Shown here: positions 36,006 through 48,015 of the stretch, piece after piece
Position numbering within the stretch: position 1 is the first letter of the stretch
How the letters are laid out: every line of letters begins with the position of its first letter
Source of the DNA: Leptodactylus fallax
Taxonomy: Eukaryota; Chordata; Amphibia; Anura; Leptodactylidae
Length of the DNA stretch: 64,000 nucleotides
NCBI GenBank assembly: GCA_947044405.1
Contig: CAMRHE010000017.1
Span: 11,066,001-11,130,000 of the forward strand
Reading direction: 5' to 3'
Translations under genes and position numbers: made by a program
The notes under the pieces: generated by a model
Told to the model about the DNA's origin: nothing
Databases searched by the model: none
Seen by the model: the letters and a program-made list of their open reading frames with translations, nothing else

Positions 36006-38670
36006 TAGGATATGCTCACACAACTGAATTTTCCAGTTGGATAAATCAGCAGCGGTATCAGCAGCAAAAATCCATCCAGGATAAACCTCGAATATCTGGC
36101 TTGGTTTCAGCTGTCATTGGACGGAACGCAGATAGTCTCATTCAATAGGGTAATCCATGTGGGGCCACCTTACGCGGTTTCAGCACAGTCTCTGTGCTGA
36201 GACAGCAGCTAGAACTAACATGCTGCAGCAAAAAAATTGACATGCTGCAAATCAAAGCAATTAAAAGTGCAGAAGTTTAAGTGTCCTGAATTTCAAGTAG
36301 CTCAACTTTTTGCCAAAAATAATGCCCGTTCTATAGACTTCAATTCTTCCATGGCCTGTTCTTTTTCAGGAGGTGTATCGGCTTTCAATCACTCTCAGAC
36401 ACTGAGGAAGAACGCGCATTTAATGACCATGAAAATGACAAAGCAAAATCTAAAGGCAACACAGAACTTGATATTAAATTACCTTGCTTCTTTAAACTTT
36501 CTTACTCCGGAAAGTGGCACTTTCAAGCTCTGTTGCTTTTATTTGACTTAACATTGTAGGAACATTTTATGTTTTATTACACACAATGTATTGGTCGGGG
36601 ATGGTCCCAGCTCCGCGCCATTGTCTGTTACTCTACAAAGTAAACAAAAGCAGCTCTGCCATGCAAGGATGGTCTTAGAAGAGTCACAACTGTAACAAAA
36701 AGTTGTCACAACCAAAAAAAAAATTCAATTGCCTGATTTATGCGTTTCGGCAGATATGTAGCAATCGACAAAACTGGGGGCTATGTACCCATCGACATGT
36801 GGATTGAAAGACTGGAGCCAAGGATTTGTTGGACCTTTCCATCAGTACAATCCTCATAGTCGATGGATAGGAACCTAGTCCACACTGGGTGAGGAGCATC
36901 ACGCTGAGATCTCTCAGATTGGTAGCAATGACATTTGTAAATATTAATGTTTCTATTGGTGAAGCCAAAACCAACGTCACCATTTACCATCTAAATTTAT
37001 CAAGTTACTACTCAAGGGTACACAACATAGATGTAGACCCTGCAGTTACTTAAGGACCAAGCCCAGATTTGGTCTTAACTCTTTGCTACTAGGTATCAAG
37101 AACCTGTAAAGCCTTACCGAGGAACCGCTTCACTGACAAACACAAGGGTGAAAACGGGCCCAATAATTATGGAAAGAAAACAAGAACAAGGCCCTTCTTG
37201 TCCTGGGTGGGAAAACTCGAAACCACAATTGCAACCTTCTCCTCTCCAAAAGGCCAGCTCTTCGTGAAGACCACCCAATCTAGGGTAGACTTTTCTACGA
37301 CGGATTTTAACGTCCCTAACTTCTCTGTAGCCTCTTCTTTAAGACGACCACCCTCTAGAAGATCATTTTACTGCAAATTTGGGTGGTCATCTCAAAGAGG
37401 TTTCACTCTCCTTCCCACCAAGATTTTGTCTTAAGAAGAAACACGTTCCTCCAACTTGAAAGATTGACAAACTGCGCCGGCATCCTACAGCCAAAGACGA
37501 TAAGAGATTACAAATTGTTAGAAGATTGTTTTTTTGTTTTGTTTTTTTATTTTCCCCCGACTCTGGTGTGTATTACACAAACAGATGAACCGTGATACGG
37601 AATTGTCAGAGCGTGTCGAATGTTTTCTAAAACGTCTGCATAAAATTACCCGTCTCTGATTAACTTTTATATTCAGAATTTCAACCGGGCGAACAGAATA
37701 AAATAAATCATCATCTTTTTACATCACTTTGTATCTTTCGTCTTCTGCCTGGAATTACAGATCAATTCGACTTAAGGTCATTCGATATTTTTCTATAATT
37801 ATTTATAAAACGCCAGCCGCTGGAATAATTATGTCACAGATTATGAAGCAAGATGTTCCCATAAAGATGCTTGCTGGACTGAGTGATTTTATTTTTGAGT
37901 TTTATGAGCTTGTGTGGCAAGTTTGAGCCATCATGTTTGGCAGACGTCCTGGAGAGAGGTTGGAGGTTGATAAGTAGTCCACCTCGTAAAAAAAAAAGCC
38001 ACATGGTTGTAATGCCGGAACACAAATTACGGTCTGGAACGCTTGATCGGATTCAATTAATTTTGCAGGTTGCTGTGATGAATTAGAGCAAAAGTCACAA
38101 CAAGTTTTGGGTCGTCAATATTTAATGTATTAAAAGGCAATGGGATGTGGGGACATTTAATTGGACGGTGATAAAACTTCTGAATTTTAATTTATATGGT
38201 GCTGTGTGCCACAAATAACCCTGAAGGAAGTGCTGGTGTCCCATCTGAGCTGTAAATTGCTAAAATGACTTGCAAAAACTCTTGAAAGTTGAGGAAAAAT
38301 ATTTCAATTACAGGGTATATCCATAATGTTATAGTAATCGTACAGAAATGCACATAAAACATTGATTAACCCTGTCAATATATTGCAATATGATTCTAAG
38401 TTATACTGTATACACTCAGAGCTGCATTCTCAATTCTGCCATCACTGGTCAACAAGTACAGTCCAGAAAATTCCTGCATTTCCTGCAGTTAATCTGGTTC
38501 GGAGAGCTGGATTCCCCATACTGGTTTATGATGTATGGGTTCCCTGCTTCCTCGTGCCACACCATCATAGATTACTATAATACAGGGAGTCTCAGTCTCT
38601 GGACAGCATTTGGGATGGGAAATCCAGCTGATGTATGGCCCAGTCTCTATTCCTCTATGCGCAGGAGTCC
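36006..38670. other. No gene; 37480-38340 looks non-repetitive
   Basis: Short open frames only. From 37480 to 38340 there is A+T-rich unique-looking sequence rich in TAATTA-type words (ATAATTATTTATAAAACG), a common composition for intronic conserved elements but not evidence of one. Confidence 0.3.
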
Positions 38671-38674
38671 TTAA

Positions 38675-39044
38675 AGGGGTATTGCAGGACTGTTAAACAA
38701 TTATCTATTATTAGAATAGGTAATCCATTGAAGATAGGTGGGGGTTGGACACCTGGGACGCCAGTGGATCAGCTTTTGGAAGAAGCTTATGCTTCACAAG
38801 CCATGTGACGTCACATTCATAAGTCACAAGTCCTGATCACAGCTCCTCAGTCCCATTCAAGTGAAAAGATTGAGCTGAAATTCCAAGCACTATACAACAT
38901 ACGGCACTGTACTTGTTAAGTACTGAAAAGGCCGAAACCACTTCAAACAGCTGTTGGGCCAGGGGCCTGGGTGTTTAACCCCTTACGATCTTTAATTGAT
39001 GACTTATCCTAAGGTCATCAAAACTTTTAGCCCAAAAAACCTCT
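38675..39044. mobile_element. TTAA-flanked element with 1736-type interior
   Basis: Left TTAA-AGGGGTATTGCAGG; right CCTCT-TTAG. The interior shows GGACACCTGGGACG, GATCAGCTTTTGG, CATGTGACGTCACATTC, CAGTCCCATTCAAGTG and CATACGGCACTGTACTTG. Confidence 0.75.
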
Positions 39045-39048
39045 TTAG

Positions 39049-39348
39049 GCCGGGGCCTCATGTAGTATAAACGCTGCGATCTTGTCGCACCGTTTTAGAG
39101 TACCTGCAAAGTGGATGGGATTCTGGCTAATCCCATCCACACATTCCAGAAAAATATCTGCACAATTTCAAAAACCGTTGTGTTTTTGTAAATGACAGCC
39201 TGTCAATTATACCTACGGAAATGCTGGCGAGTTCCATATAGGTGTAATGGAAGCAGAAAGTCCGCAGAGTAAAATTCTGCAGATTTTCTGTGAAAAGCGC
39301 TGCGGGAAAAACTACGATGAGTTTCCGCTATGTGGGGCCTTAGCCTTA
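39049..39348. mobile_element. Inverted-terminus element abutting the previous one
   Basis: GGCCGGGGCCTCATGTAG at the left pairs with CTATGTGGGGCCTTAGCC at the right, which is followed by TTAA. The interior has short inverted AAATCTGC/GCAGATTTTC words. Confidence 0.6.
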
Positions 39349-39352
39349 AGCT

Positions 39353-40078
39353 GTGCATAAACTCATACAACAAGTAATTCTGGGTGATGACAGCTGTGAA
39401 GCCAGCAGAATTATGAATGCAGCTCTGGTCCGAACTAAAGATCAGTAAAAATATAAGTATTGTCATTTATTATGTAGAATATAACTATGACATAAATAGT
39501 GCTGCAGATCTGTAGAGGTTTTGAAGTATATGTATGGTTATACTGATTTTATATATTATCTACAGTCTCTATATACAGTACATATAAATATCCACCAATA
39601 TATACATACACACACATCAGTGTAGACAGTATACTTCCCCCAGGAACAAATACAGTGTCTTCTCAGATACAGTAAGAGCATATGATACGTACCACACACT
39701 GTGGTGCCAGAGCTTAAGACCATAAAACATGCATGCAAACATCAGCGGCGCACATTGTGGGGTAGGACATGTTTGAGGATTAGCTGTAGCCTGCAAGGCC
39801 AGGACGGATTAGCACAGAGAACTCGTTATCCTGGTTACCAGAATATATTAACAAATTAAAACATCAGAGGATTTCAGAGCCGGCTGCATGAGCTCAGCAA
39901 TAAAAGGGCACAGGAAAGTGGGCCACCGAGCTACGCCTTATTACAACGTGCCGAGGGTGGAGAAAGGGCTCCGCTTCAGAGACTAAGTACACAGTAACAT
40001 TACAACATTGACCAAGCTGACCATATACATAAGAAACCAAAAACGGTGTACGACAATGACAAACATTTGTAACACACA
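39353..40078. other. No gene recognised
   Basis: Unassigned sequence containing a short CA/TA-rich patch near 39590. Confidence 0.4.
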
Positions 40079-40079
40079 A

Positions 40080-40312
40080 GGAACACAGGGATCAGTGGTA
40101 AGGGAGTTAGCGGCTGCCATACAGGAGCTCATCCCCAACACCCACAAGGGCGGACAGTTTACCCATCAGTATATTTTTGACATGTGGGATGAAATCAGAT
40201 TACACAGAGCAAAACATAAAAACTCCATGTAGATGTTGCCCTTGGTCAGATTCTACCACAGGACCCCAGCGCTGCAAGGCAACAGTGCTAACCACTGAGC
40301 CACCGTATGGTC
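40080..40312 (-). mobile_element. tRNA-derived SINE-like element
   Basis: On the minus strand: GGTGGCTCAGTGGTTAGCAC (A-box-like TGGCTCAGTGG), TTGCCTTGCAGCGCTGGGG, a degraded B box GGTAGAATCTGAC, then AAGGGCAACATCTACATGG. The order fits a RNA polymerase III-derived SINE head. Confidence 0.7.
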
Positions 40313-40469
40313 GGGAATTATCACGCATGGTCCTAGGGGTATTTCTATATTAAAAAGAGATGGTCTCATACACAGATAAGCAATCACTTTATGATTGGTG
40401 AATTAACTTTTTTGTATGTCCACACTGCTGCCCCGGGACACAGGCAGCACAGGGAACAGCAGCCAGCCT

Positions 40470-40560
40470 AAGGCGGCGTTCACACTAGTGTTGTTTGCGT
40501 CTGTTAGCAACAGTCAGAAAATGTTAACAACAGACACTAACAGATCTGTCAAAAATCCCA
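40470..40560. mobile_element. Partial 'GCGTTCACACTAG' MITE
   Basis: GGCGGCGTTCACACTAGTG is followed by GTCTGTTAGCAACAGTCAG and its relatives ACAACAGACACTAACAGA. The right end is lost where the next element starts. Confidence 0.5.
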
Positions 40561-40562
40561 TG

Positions 40563-40706
40563 TTCAGAGGCTTGAACCCAGGATATGTTGTACGTAAAGC
40601 ACCCCTAGTGGAGCCAGTGGCTCAACCATTAGCGTGACTAGTGGAGCCAGTGGCTCAACTATTACAGTGGCTGCCTCTTGTACATGTCCTGGGTTCAAAC
40701 CCCTGA
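40563..40706. mobile_element. Head-to-head pair of tRNA-like units
   Basis: GGCTTGAACCCAGGATATG (40570) and CATGTCCTGGGTTCAAACCCC (40684) are inverted copies. Between them GTGGAGCCAGTGGCTCAAC occurs twice in direct orientation. The right unit has GTGGCTCAACTATTACAG and GGGTTCAAACCCC, resembling pol III A and B boxes. Confidence 0.6.
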
Positions 40707-41620
40707 AAGTAGCTATTGAAAAAAATAAATACAATAGTCTGGAGATGACTACTATGGGAGAGGTATTGTCTGAGATTTGTACAGAGGTCATTGTGCAGAA
40801 AGGGGAGTAGATAAGCAGTAAAATCCTCTATTGTGACTGGTGGATTCTGGGTCTTATCTACATATACATGATAGCTGTGATCACCAGTGTGCTGCAGAAG
40901 TGAGATGACTGCTGTAAACAAGTATACAGAAAACAGGAATTCTCAGTACATTATTTGGCTTAGTGGTCATAGTCAGAAAGGCTGGATTTTTAGGATTTTT
41001 TTTTAAATATTGAACATATGAAAAAAAAAAAAAAACACATAAAAACAGATTTCTGGTGACATATTGCCTTTAGAATAACAGATACTGGAGTTACTAAGAA
41101 TCTTGGAGATGGGAAAGGATCAGGTTTATTGGCGGCTGTAGACAACAATTTCAGCATTCCCATAAGAGATCTTTGAAGCAGTGACTGAGATATTTTAGAA
41201 GAGTCTGTGAAGAGATCTCTGTGGTTTGTGGGTAAATGTACCCTTTAATGGACATTTCCCGCTGGAGCGCCATCTCTTCCTACTTCCTTCTACGGCTCAG
41301 TTTTTACGTTTCCCTACAGCTGTATTTCTCTTGTAACATTAGACCTCTTCATTTATAGTAATGAATGAATGAGGCAATCTGGATTAATTCCCAGATCAAT
41401 ATCGTTCTGCAGCTGACACTCACCTCCTTGTACCAGGAGAAGACACTTTGATACAATCACATTATTAGGCAGGAGGATTTCAGCGTTCCCTATCAGCAGA
41501 TACAATGCCGCTATGTTAACTGTGATAGTAACCAGAGACGCTGACAACTGAAAATATGGCCATACATCATTGATAGAGTAGTAAATAACCTTCATCAAGA
41601 CATATTAATGTACAGAGGGC
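40707..41620. other. No gene recognised
   Basis: Includes an A run near 41021-41036. No coding or transposon signal. Confidence 0.4.
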
Positions 41621-41625
41621 CTTAA

Positions 41626-41830
41626 AGGGACGGTCTGAACGATAAAAAAAAAAAAAAAAAAAAAAATCAAAAAATCACACTCATCTCACTGATCTACATC
41701 GCACCCGTTCTGATGCTCGACTCCCATTATGATGTCCCCCACTGGATTCTACTTTCTGGTTCTTCGTAATACATAGGAAATGACCGTTCAGCCAATCACT
41801 GGCTGTAGGTGTAACCCATCTCAGACGGTC
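41626..41830. mobile_element. TTAA-type element left part with A-run
   Basis: TTAA-AGGGACGGTCTGAACGAT is followed by a 23-bp A run (41644-41666), CACTCATCTCACTGATC, and CAGCCAATCACTGGCTG, as in the 11743 family. The right end is not visible. Confidence 0.5.
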
Positions 41831-41835
41831 ATCTT

Positions 41836-42060
41836 GAGGCTACGGCCCCACATTGCGGAAACGCAGCTTTTTTTTTTGCAGATTTTGCTGCGGTTTTTTG
41901 AGCCAAAACCAGGAGTGGATTTAGCAGCAGGTAGCAGTATAAGAACTTCCTATATATTTCCCATTCCTTTTGTAGCCATTCTTGGCTTTGGCTCAAAAAA
42001 ACGCAGCAAAATCTGCAACAAAAAAAAGCTGCTTTTCCGCAACAAGGGGCCGTCGCCTAA
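41836..42060. mobile_element. Long fold-back MITE, 'GGCCCCACATTGCGG' family
   Basis: Arms run from CGGCCCCACATTGCGGAAAC to AACCAGGAGTGG and back from CCATTCTTGGCTTTGG to TTTCCGCAACAAGGGGCCG. Stems of about 80 bp make this one of the longest near-perfect hairpins in the window. Confidence 0.82.
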
Positions 42061-42372
42061 AGGGGTTTTCCTGGACTTACTTATTGATGACGTATCCTTA
42101 GAATATGTGATTGGTTGGGGTCCAAAATACAGGTGCCCTGTCATAAGTATTGCAGCCTCTTCCCAGTCCGATTATATCACGTTCATCAGTTCCATGGTAG
42201 AGCAGCGGCTCAGTCCCATTCAAGTAAATGGAGCTGAGCTGCAATACCAAGCAATGACCCTATACCATGGACGGCACTGTACTTGGTATTCAATCAGAAT
42301 CAGCTGATCTGTGGGGGCCCCATGTGTTGGATCCCCTTCGATCATATATCGATGATTTATTGTAAGGACAGT
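42061..42372. mobile_element. AGGGGTTTTCCTGG element with 1736-type interior
   Basis: AGGGGTTTTCCTGG directly follows the hairpin element. The interior has CAGTCCCATTCAAGTAAATGG, AATACCAAGCAATGACC, CGGCACTGTACTTGGTATTC and GATCTGTGGGGGCC. Confidence 0.72.
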
Positions 42373-43730
42373 AAATATAGTCACCTATAGGATATAGTCA
42401 CAAAAAAATATATATATATAAAACGTATGAGCGGTTCATGTCGCTTTGAATCCATGGGTCAATTCTTTTCACAGATTTTTCATAGACTTTAAGGTATTGA
42501 GGGGTCCATGAAAACGGACAAAAATAGGACATGTCCCATTTTTTTGACAGCCTGGTAAAACAGACCATATCAGACCATAAAACAGATCATAAAAGTGGCC
42601 ATGTGACGTTCCTATGAATATGGCCTTAAAGTGGTTATCCAGCATCCAAAAATGATCTGCAAATACATCCATGGCAGTTCCAAATCCTCACTGTTCCCTT
42701 GTGCACCCTCTGCTTGGCTTTATTTTACTTGCTGCTTCGTGTATCACTGTTATTTTTATGCCGTGTATCTGTAGACAAACTACAATTCCCATGATTCATC
42801 TGCCTGATCTCACGTACAATGTACGAATAACCGCATCTCAAAATGCCTCAATATAAGAACTAAATAAAAGTGCCGTAATTCAATCAAAAAGAGTTGTCTA
42901 AAACTATCCTGCCATACTGCTAAAATACCAACATATAGTGACCAAATAACAGCTCCATACATAAAGTAACAGTGCAATCCAATGTCCGAATAACAATACT
43001 TTCTTGAAACGTCTGGAAGGCTACTGGAAAAAGGGGGAGATACTCCAGATTCCCAGAAGAATAGGCAGATCTCCTGGTAGTAGGAGAAGCCCCCACTACT
43101 TCCCAGAACGCAGAGCTCCAGGTTCATTTCTAGTTTGTGGTGCTGGGACACTGTCATCCGATGCCATCTTGACACCAAAACTCATTTCGGAGGCGGTAGA
43201 GAGTGACGTAAAGGGAGTATGGCCAGAAAAATGGGGCATGGTGACATCACACTCTTCCACCTCCCAGAGGACCAGCGATCAATGTTGGGAGTATGAATAA
43301 GATTATCAGGCCATTGGGTACCAGGCCCTCTGTGACCCCTCACCAGAGCGGGGATACTCTATGCACCCTGTGTGATCACCCAATTGCACACGTTATAGGC
43401 TGGCCCAGGAGATTTCTAAATAAGCAATATGCCTTTAAATATTCTAAGTTGACAAGAAGGATCGATCACTTTGAAGATGTGTTATTTTATTGCTTTATTT
43501 ATAGCACATTCGGATTAATTGATTTGTGCGACTAATGGGCCCTGGGGTCAGGTGGTGAATCCTAGCCGGGTCCCATATACATTGATATTGTAGTCATTAT
43601 TACATAGCGTCAATGATGGCCACAATATTCATCTGTCTGGAGCAAACACCGAAGTTTAAGAACAAAGTACAAGCGCGTGTAGTCCGCCACCGTCACAATC
43701 TGCCCACCACAAACCCACATACAAATAGAA
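42373..43730. other. No gene recognised
   Basis: A (TA)5 run at about 42410. Open frames on both strands at 42810-43300 (up to 122 codons) have no domain. Composition around 43000-43300 is GC-richer than average and may be an old repeat I cannot name. Confidence 0.4.
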
Positions 43731-43734
43731 GGTT

Positions 43735-43960
43735 TCCTAACCGGTACCCTTCCAGCTGTTGCAAAACTACAACTCCCATCATGTTGGGTATGCTAAGAGT
43801 TGATTTACAGGAGCTGGAAGGCCACAAGTTGGGGAGAGGTCAATGAGAAATGGTCTTTGTTGCCCATAGCAACCATTCAGAGCTCAGGTTTACTAGTTAT
43901 AGTAGCCTAGGAAAATGAAAGTTGCGCTGTGATTTGTTGCTAAGGGCAACAGAGCTTTGG
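43735..43960. mobile_element. Dispersed repeat, 'CTGTTGCAAAACTACAACTCCCA' type
   Basis: CCAGCTGTTGCAAAACTACA, ACTCCCATCATGTTGG, then TTGTTGCCCATAGCAACCATTC and TTGTTGCTAAGGGCAACAGAGC (an inverted pair). These phrases are widespread in amphibian genomes, by my recollection. Confidence 0.6.
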
Positions 43961-43964
43961 TTTA

Positions 43965-44414
43965 AGGCCTAGGACACATGGGGGCGCGTTTGCAGCCGGT
44001 TAGAAGAGGTGCAGTCACCGGCGGATAACCTGCTGCGACGTACAGTACAAGTGTAGTGCATGGGATAGAAATAAACGCCATACACACACTGCAGAAAAAA
44101 CCGCAGCACAGAATGTCAGCATGGAAACGAGCCAGCCGCCCGGGAATCACCACCTTCTGTCTGTATCCATCTGCCCTTTACTCCAAATATAATGGATCCG
44201 ACGCTATCTGTCATGTATCTGGAGGAAAAAGTCCTACAAGTATGACTGTCAAAAAAAACGGATCCACAATGGAAAGGACAGACTGACTACAACTGATCAG
44301 TGTAAAGAATCACATCAATGAACGTCTGAAGGATCCGTTTTCTTTTCTGTTCTTTTGACGGAAAAGAAAAACTGATTAATAATGGACGCCACAATGCAGA
44401 AGTGAACGCACCCT
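43965..44414. mobile_element. Composite of 'GTTCAC' MITE fragments
   Basis: The right end AGAAGTGAACGCACCCTAA and internal GGATCCGTTTTCTTTTCTG, AATGGATCCGACGC and ACGGATCCACAATGG words fit the family at 14951. The left boundary is not resolved. Confidence 0.45.
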
Positions 44415-44475
44415 AATAAATAATATGGAGGTGTAAACCTATTGGGAAGGGTAAGCAGATTTTCTGCTGCATTAA

Positions 44476-44600
44476 AGGAGTTTTCCAGGATTACAAAAAA
44501 GGGGTCTTTTTTCCTATAAAAACAGCGCCCCCCTCTCTGATGGGTGGTGTCTGGTACTGCACATCAGTTCTATTCAGCTTAACTAGGAGAATAAATATGT
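44476..44600. mobile_element. TTAA-type element, left half
   Basis: TTAA-AGGAGTTTTCCAGGATTAC leads into AACAGCGCCCCCCTCTCTG, GGTGGTGTCTGGTACTGCAC and CAGTTCTATTCAGCTTAAC, as in the 22090 family. It stops at the hAT MITE that follows. Confidence 0.6.
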
Positions 44601-44606
44601 GAGAGC

Positions 44607-44796
44607 CAGTGTCAGACTGGTCTACCCGTGTACCAGAGGATCGTCCGGTGGGCCCAGGCTCTAACACAATAATGGTCCAGAAGAAGACGCCCAATAGGGT
44701 ACTATGGTCTATTTAATGTCTTATATAAGGGCTGTCAGAGGGTGGCCCCAGAATCATAATATCTAGTGGGCCCAAGGAACCTCAGTCCGAGTCCGA
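44607..44796 (-). mobile_element. hAT-type MITE, CAGTGTCGGACTG family (copy 3, inverted)
   Basis: CAGTGTCAGACTGG opens the copy; GGTGGGCCCAGG, CTCTAACACAATAATGG and CCCAAGGAACCTCAGTCC run in reverse order to copy 2. GTGAGAGC before and GTCTGAGC after agree at 6 of 8 bases, a decayed target duplication. Confidence 0.75.
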
Positions 44797-44799
44797 GTC

Positions 44800-45160
44800 T
44801 GAGCCTGAGGCCTAGTCAAAGGTATTGCATAATATATCAACAATAATATATAAGGAAATAATTTTACATAAAAAAAAATATTATAATATACATAAAATAT
44901 AATATACCTACAAATCAAGCCCATGAATCTCACTGTAATAACCTGATTCCTAAGAACAACTGTAAATCTTATATTTGCACAGAAACCTATAGAAATTCCC
45001 ATATTTGCTGCATAATTCCCTATTTAACCGACCCAACCATTTGTTTTGGACACATTCCTCCATAATTCATGTGTCTCGTGTGCATTTCCTGTCCCATGAT
45101 TCTCTCCTGTTCATGCATTATTCATAACCAAAGTGTGATGCATGACTGCGCTGTCCCTTT
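44800..45160. other. No gene; A+T-rich
   Basis: Includes an ATAATATA-rich patch (44830-44910). Nothing else recognised. Confidence 0.4.
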
Positions 45161-46200
45161 AAGAGCAGGCTGTGAGCTAGTCAGATATTCCGGTCAGACA
45201 TGCAGTGTGTGCTAGCAGACAGCTATGCAGATCAGTAACAGCGGCATCTTCCTGAACCACCCAGCTGCCAGTTATCATCAGACCTATCCTTAATCCCTAG
45301 TACGGCAGCGAGGCCTATAATACACAAGGCACCCAGGCATGCAAAGAATCCCAAAAATTCTAAAATAAAATTTTGAAATGACAATTTGAAATTTTCAAAA
45401 ACATTCCAAATGTTTCTATTTTTTTTTTTTTTTTTTTTTTAAATTGATCACAAATCATACACCTGCTGTAAATTTCATCGTAATGCAATAATAACCCCTT
45501 GTTTGCCAGAAAGGGTTTTTTTTTTTTTTTCCAAGACCACAGTAAAGAATGTAATTCATTAAACTCCAACAAGCAATCCAAAGCCTAACCTGCAATGCAG
45601 AGGCGATACAAAGGCTGACACACTTCCTGCTAACATTTCTTTGAAAAGTCCTATTGTGCTGCCGGCATCTGGACCTGATCTCAGCCTATTTGTGTCCAAT
45701 GACCCCTCTTTTCAAAGAACACCCATTCACGAATGGGCCTCACGTAAAGCCTGGTGGATGAATTAAATAGGCAGCTCTAGCCATCTGTCCTTCATAGCTG
45801 GGTATCGGCTGCTCTGCTTCTATGTCAACGCATTTAATACACCCCCTAACCCCCCACCACCACCGCCTCCTCCCTCCTAAGCATTTGGCACCAATCCATA
45901 CACAATCCACTGCACCTTAACCCTTCGCATGCCACCATTGGGGGCCGCCTAGGTCAGCTTTCTGCAATGCACACAGAAAAATATCAAGAAAGAAAAGGTT
46001 GAGCACTTGCCTGCGCCGCTCTGATATTCAGCCAGGGAGATTAATCCGACCTATGTGGCACTGCCAGGGTTTCTGCAGTAAGGAGGAAAGCCCAGAATGG
46101 AGAATTGGATTGCACGGGGGGTCTACAGCGCTTACGGCGCTAGGTAAGGAGGGACAGGCAGTGAGCTAGCTGCAGCTGGCAGCTCGCAGGGAGACTGCAG
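45161..46200. promoter_or_regulatory. Non-repetitive, comparatively GC-rich island; possible regulatory region
   Basis: Apart from two T runs (45419-45440 and about 45517-45530), this kilobase lacks transposon resemblance. It carries CTTTGAAAAG and TCAAAGAAC words (TCF/LEF- or SOX-like), TTAAATAGGCAG, and CpG-bearing sequence towards 46130 (CAGCGCTTACGGCGCTAG). On the plus strand a small exon-like unit can be drawn at 46079-46143, between TTTCTGCAG and GTAAGG. Function is inferred only from composition and lack of repeats. Confidence 0.3.
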
Positions 46201-47420
46201 AAGCCTTTTATATTATTGGCGACACTTCCAACACATGACAATATCCATCTGTATGGAAGAGGGGAGTCTGAGCTAACAGCATTACATCACAGCTCCTCCG
46301 GCCCAGCTGACTGCACACACTATAGGCCAGCCATACTATAAGAACGGTCAGGGCTGCTACAAGCTTATTATTTGATAACATGGTGCAGACAGAGCCGATG
46401 TGCTGCAACCTATAGTAACCAATCAGATGCCTGGGATCAGCCTATTGCAAGCCAGGAAGCAGACGTGTGGCCTGTTGCTATGTAATACGGCGCCTCAAAG
46501 CACCGCTGTAAATTACGTGGAGATATGACAGGAAAAATAAAATATGCAGGGCAAAAATAGAAATTGTGACTAGCAGATGGCTATTTATATTAGAGGGCGA
46601 TGCAGGATGGAGGAGCGGCGGTCTCGAATGAACCAATTAGCAGAGGGAAGACAGAAAAGTGGAGCGTCTCAGTAATGGATAGAACTATAGATGGATGATG
46701 GGCCGCACAAGCCTAAAAAAATCGGGTCACGGGCCCCATTAACAAAAATGTATAATTACCCATTACATATAGTACTGATCTATTCAGCTGCATTGTACAG
46801 AGAATGTATTCACGGATATTGGGGCAAGGGTTGGAGGGTGGGAGATTTGTTAAAACCTCCTGCACACGGTCTGAATTTTTTGGAACCACAACCACAAATT
46901 CCAGCCCAACTATGAGCAAATGACCCAAACTTCCTACATATTAGGCAACTATGATGCTGCAAATTCAGGTCATTAGGTTAAAGGTCGGAACAGGATTTGC
47001 AGCCGTAATATGGTCCAGAAAATCCAGACACATTCCTGCCATGTACACGAGGCCTAAGGGTTTTTTTTTCGTTTAAGTCACAAACAGGAGTATCACTCAC
47101 CTGACCAATTTCCTACCACCGAAGTGCCAACACTTTCCAGGTTGAGGGTGTTGCTGCGTATCTCTTTGGTGCAATGGCAACGCCCTTTGTTGCTCCAAAG
47201 AATTAATTTGCATGTTGACAAAAATAGCGATATCTCGGCGACAGAGGGACAAATTCACGAGAGGAAACGTTATTCGATTCAGGTGACCCTAACCTATGTA
47301 TCTACAGGGCTGGGTTGATACATTAGGTACTGGCGACAGACTCCCTTTAAGGCGAGGGCCACATGGGCAGTAATGGCAGCGGGTTAGTAACTGAGGGCAG
47401 CGTTGCAGCATTGTAGGTGA
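46201..47420. other. No gene recognised
   Basis: Unassigned non-coding sequence. 46690-46930 has overlapping frames on both strands without domains. Confidence 0.4.
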
Positions 47421-47426
47421 GATTAA

Positions 47427-47655
47427 AGGGACTGTCCAGGCTTAATCTTTTTATGGACTGTCCTCAGAAGAGACCATAAATTCCTGATCGGTAGGGGCCG
47501 ACATCCGCCCTGTCCACAAGTTGGGTGTGATTTCGCAGTTCAACTTTATTAATTTACAGTGGAGCTGAGCTGCAGTACTGGAAACAATCCATGGACAGGT
47601 GTGGCGCTGTTTTCAGAAAAGGAACAGCCATATTTTTCTGATCTGGGACAACTCA
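47427..47655. mobile_element. TTAA-type fold-back element, 22090 family
   Basis: TTAA-AGGGACTGTCCAGGC at the left. CTGTCCACAAGTTGGGTGTG and TCCATGGACAGGTGTGGCGC arms surround TTACAGTGGAGCTGAGCTGC. The right end TCTGGGACAACTC is partly decayed. Confidence 0.7.
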
Positions 47656-47864
47656 TTTACGGCAAATAAAAGCGATGATGAACATTTTCCACATGTGGTA
47701 TAAGACAAGAGTAACCGATAACTACATGGAAATCATCAGGTCTGCCTGTATTCAGTATAAGGATCAGTATACCGCAACAAATTTGTGAGCTGTGCCGTCC
47801 TGGAGTACAATATTAGGTACAATACACAATATAAGCAGGGTTTATAGGAGATTAGGGGGGGAAA

Positions 47865-48012
47865 AAAAAGGCCTTTTTTTTTTTTTTTTCTAGAAAACAG
47901 CACCACCCTTGTCAGTTGGTTGTGTTTGGTATTGCAGTTTAGCTTTATTTGCTTGAATGAGTCTGATGCAATACCACACACGGCCTATGGAGTGGCACTT
48001 TTTCTTGAAAAT
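47865..48012. mobile_element. Partial 22090-family element with T-run
   Basis: A T run is followed by AACAGCACCACCC, GTTGTGTTTGGTATTGCAG and the inverted AATACCACACACGGCC. Confidence 0.65.
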
Positions 48013-48015
48013 ATA

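Noticed and set aside
40650..40706. A functional tRNA gene
   Set aside because: A- and B-box-like words are present, but no complete cloverleaf or acceptor stem can be drawn and the unit is part of an inverted repeat pair.
41780..42307. A 175-codon plus-strand open frame
   Set aside because: It runs across a hairpin MITE and an AGGGG element, both present elsewhere in other contexts.
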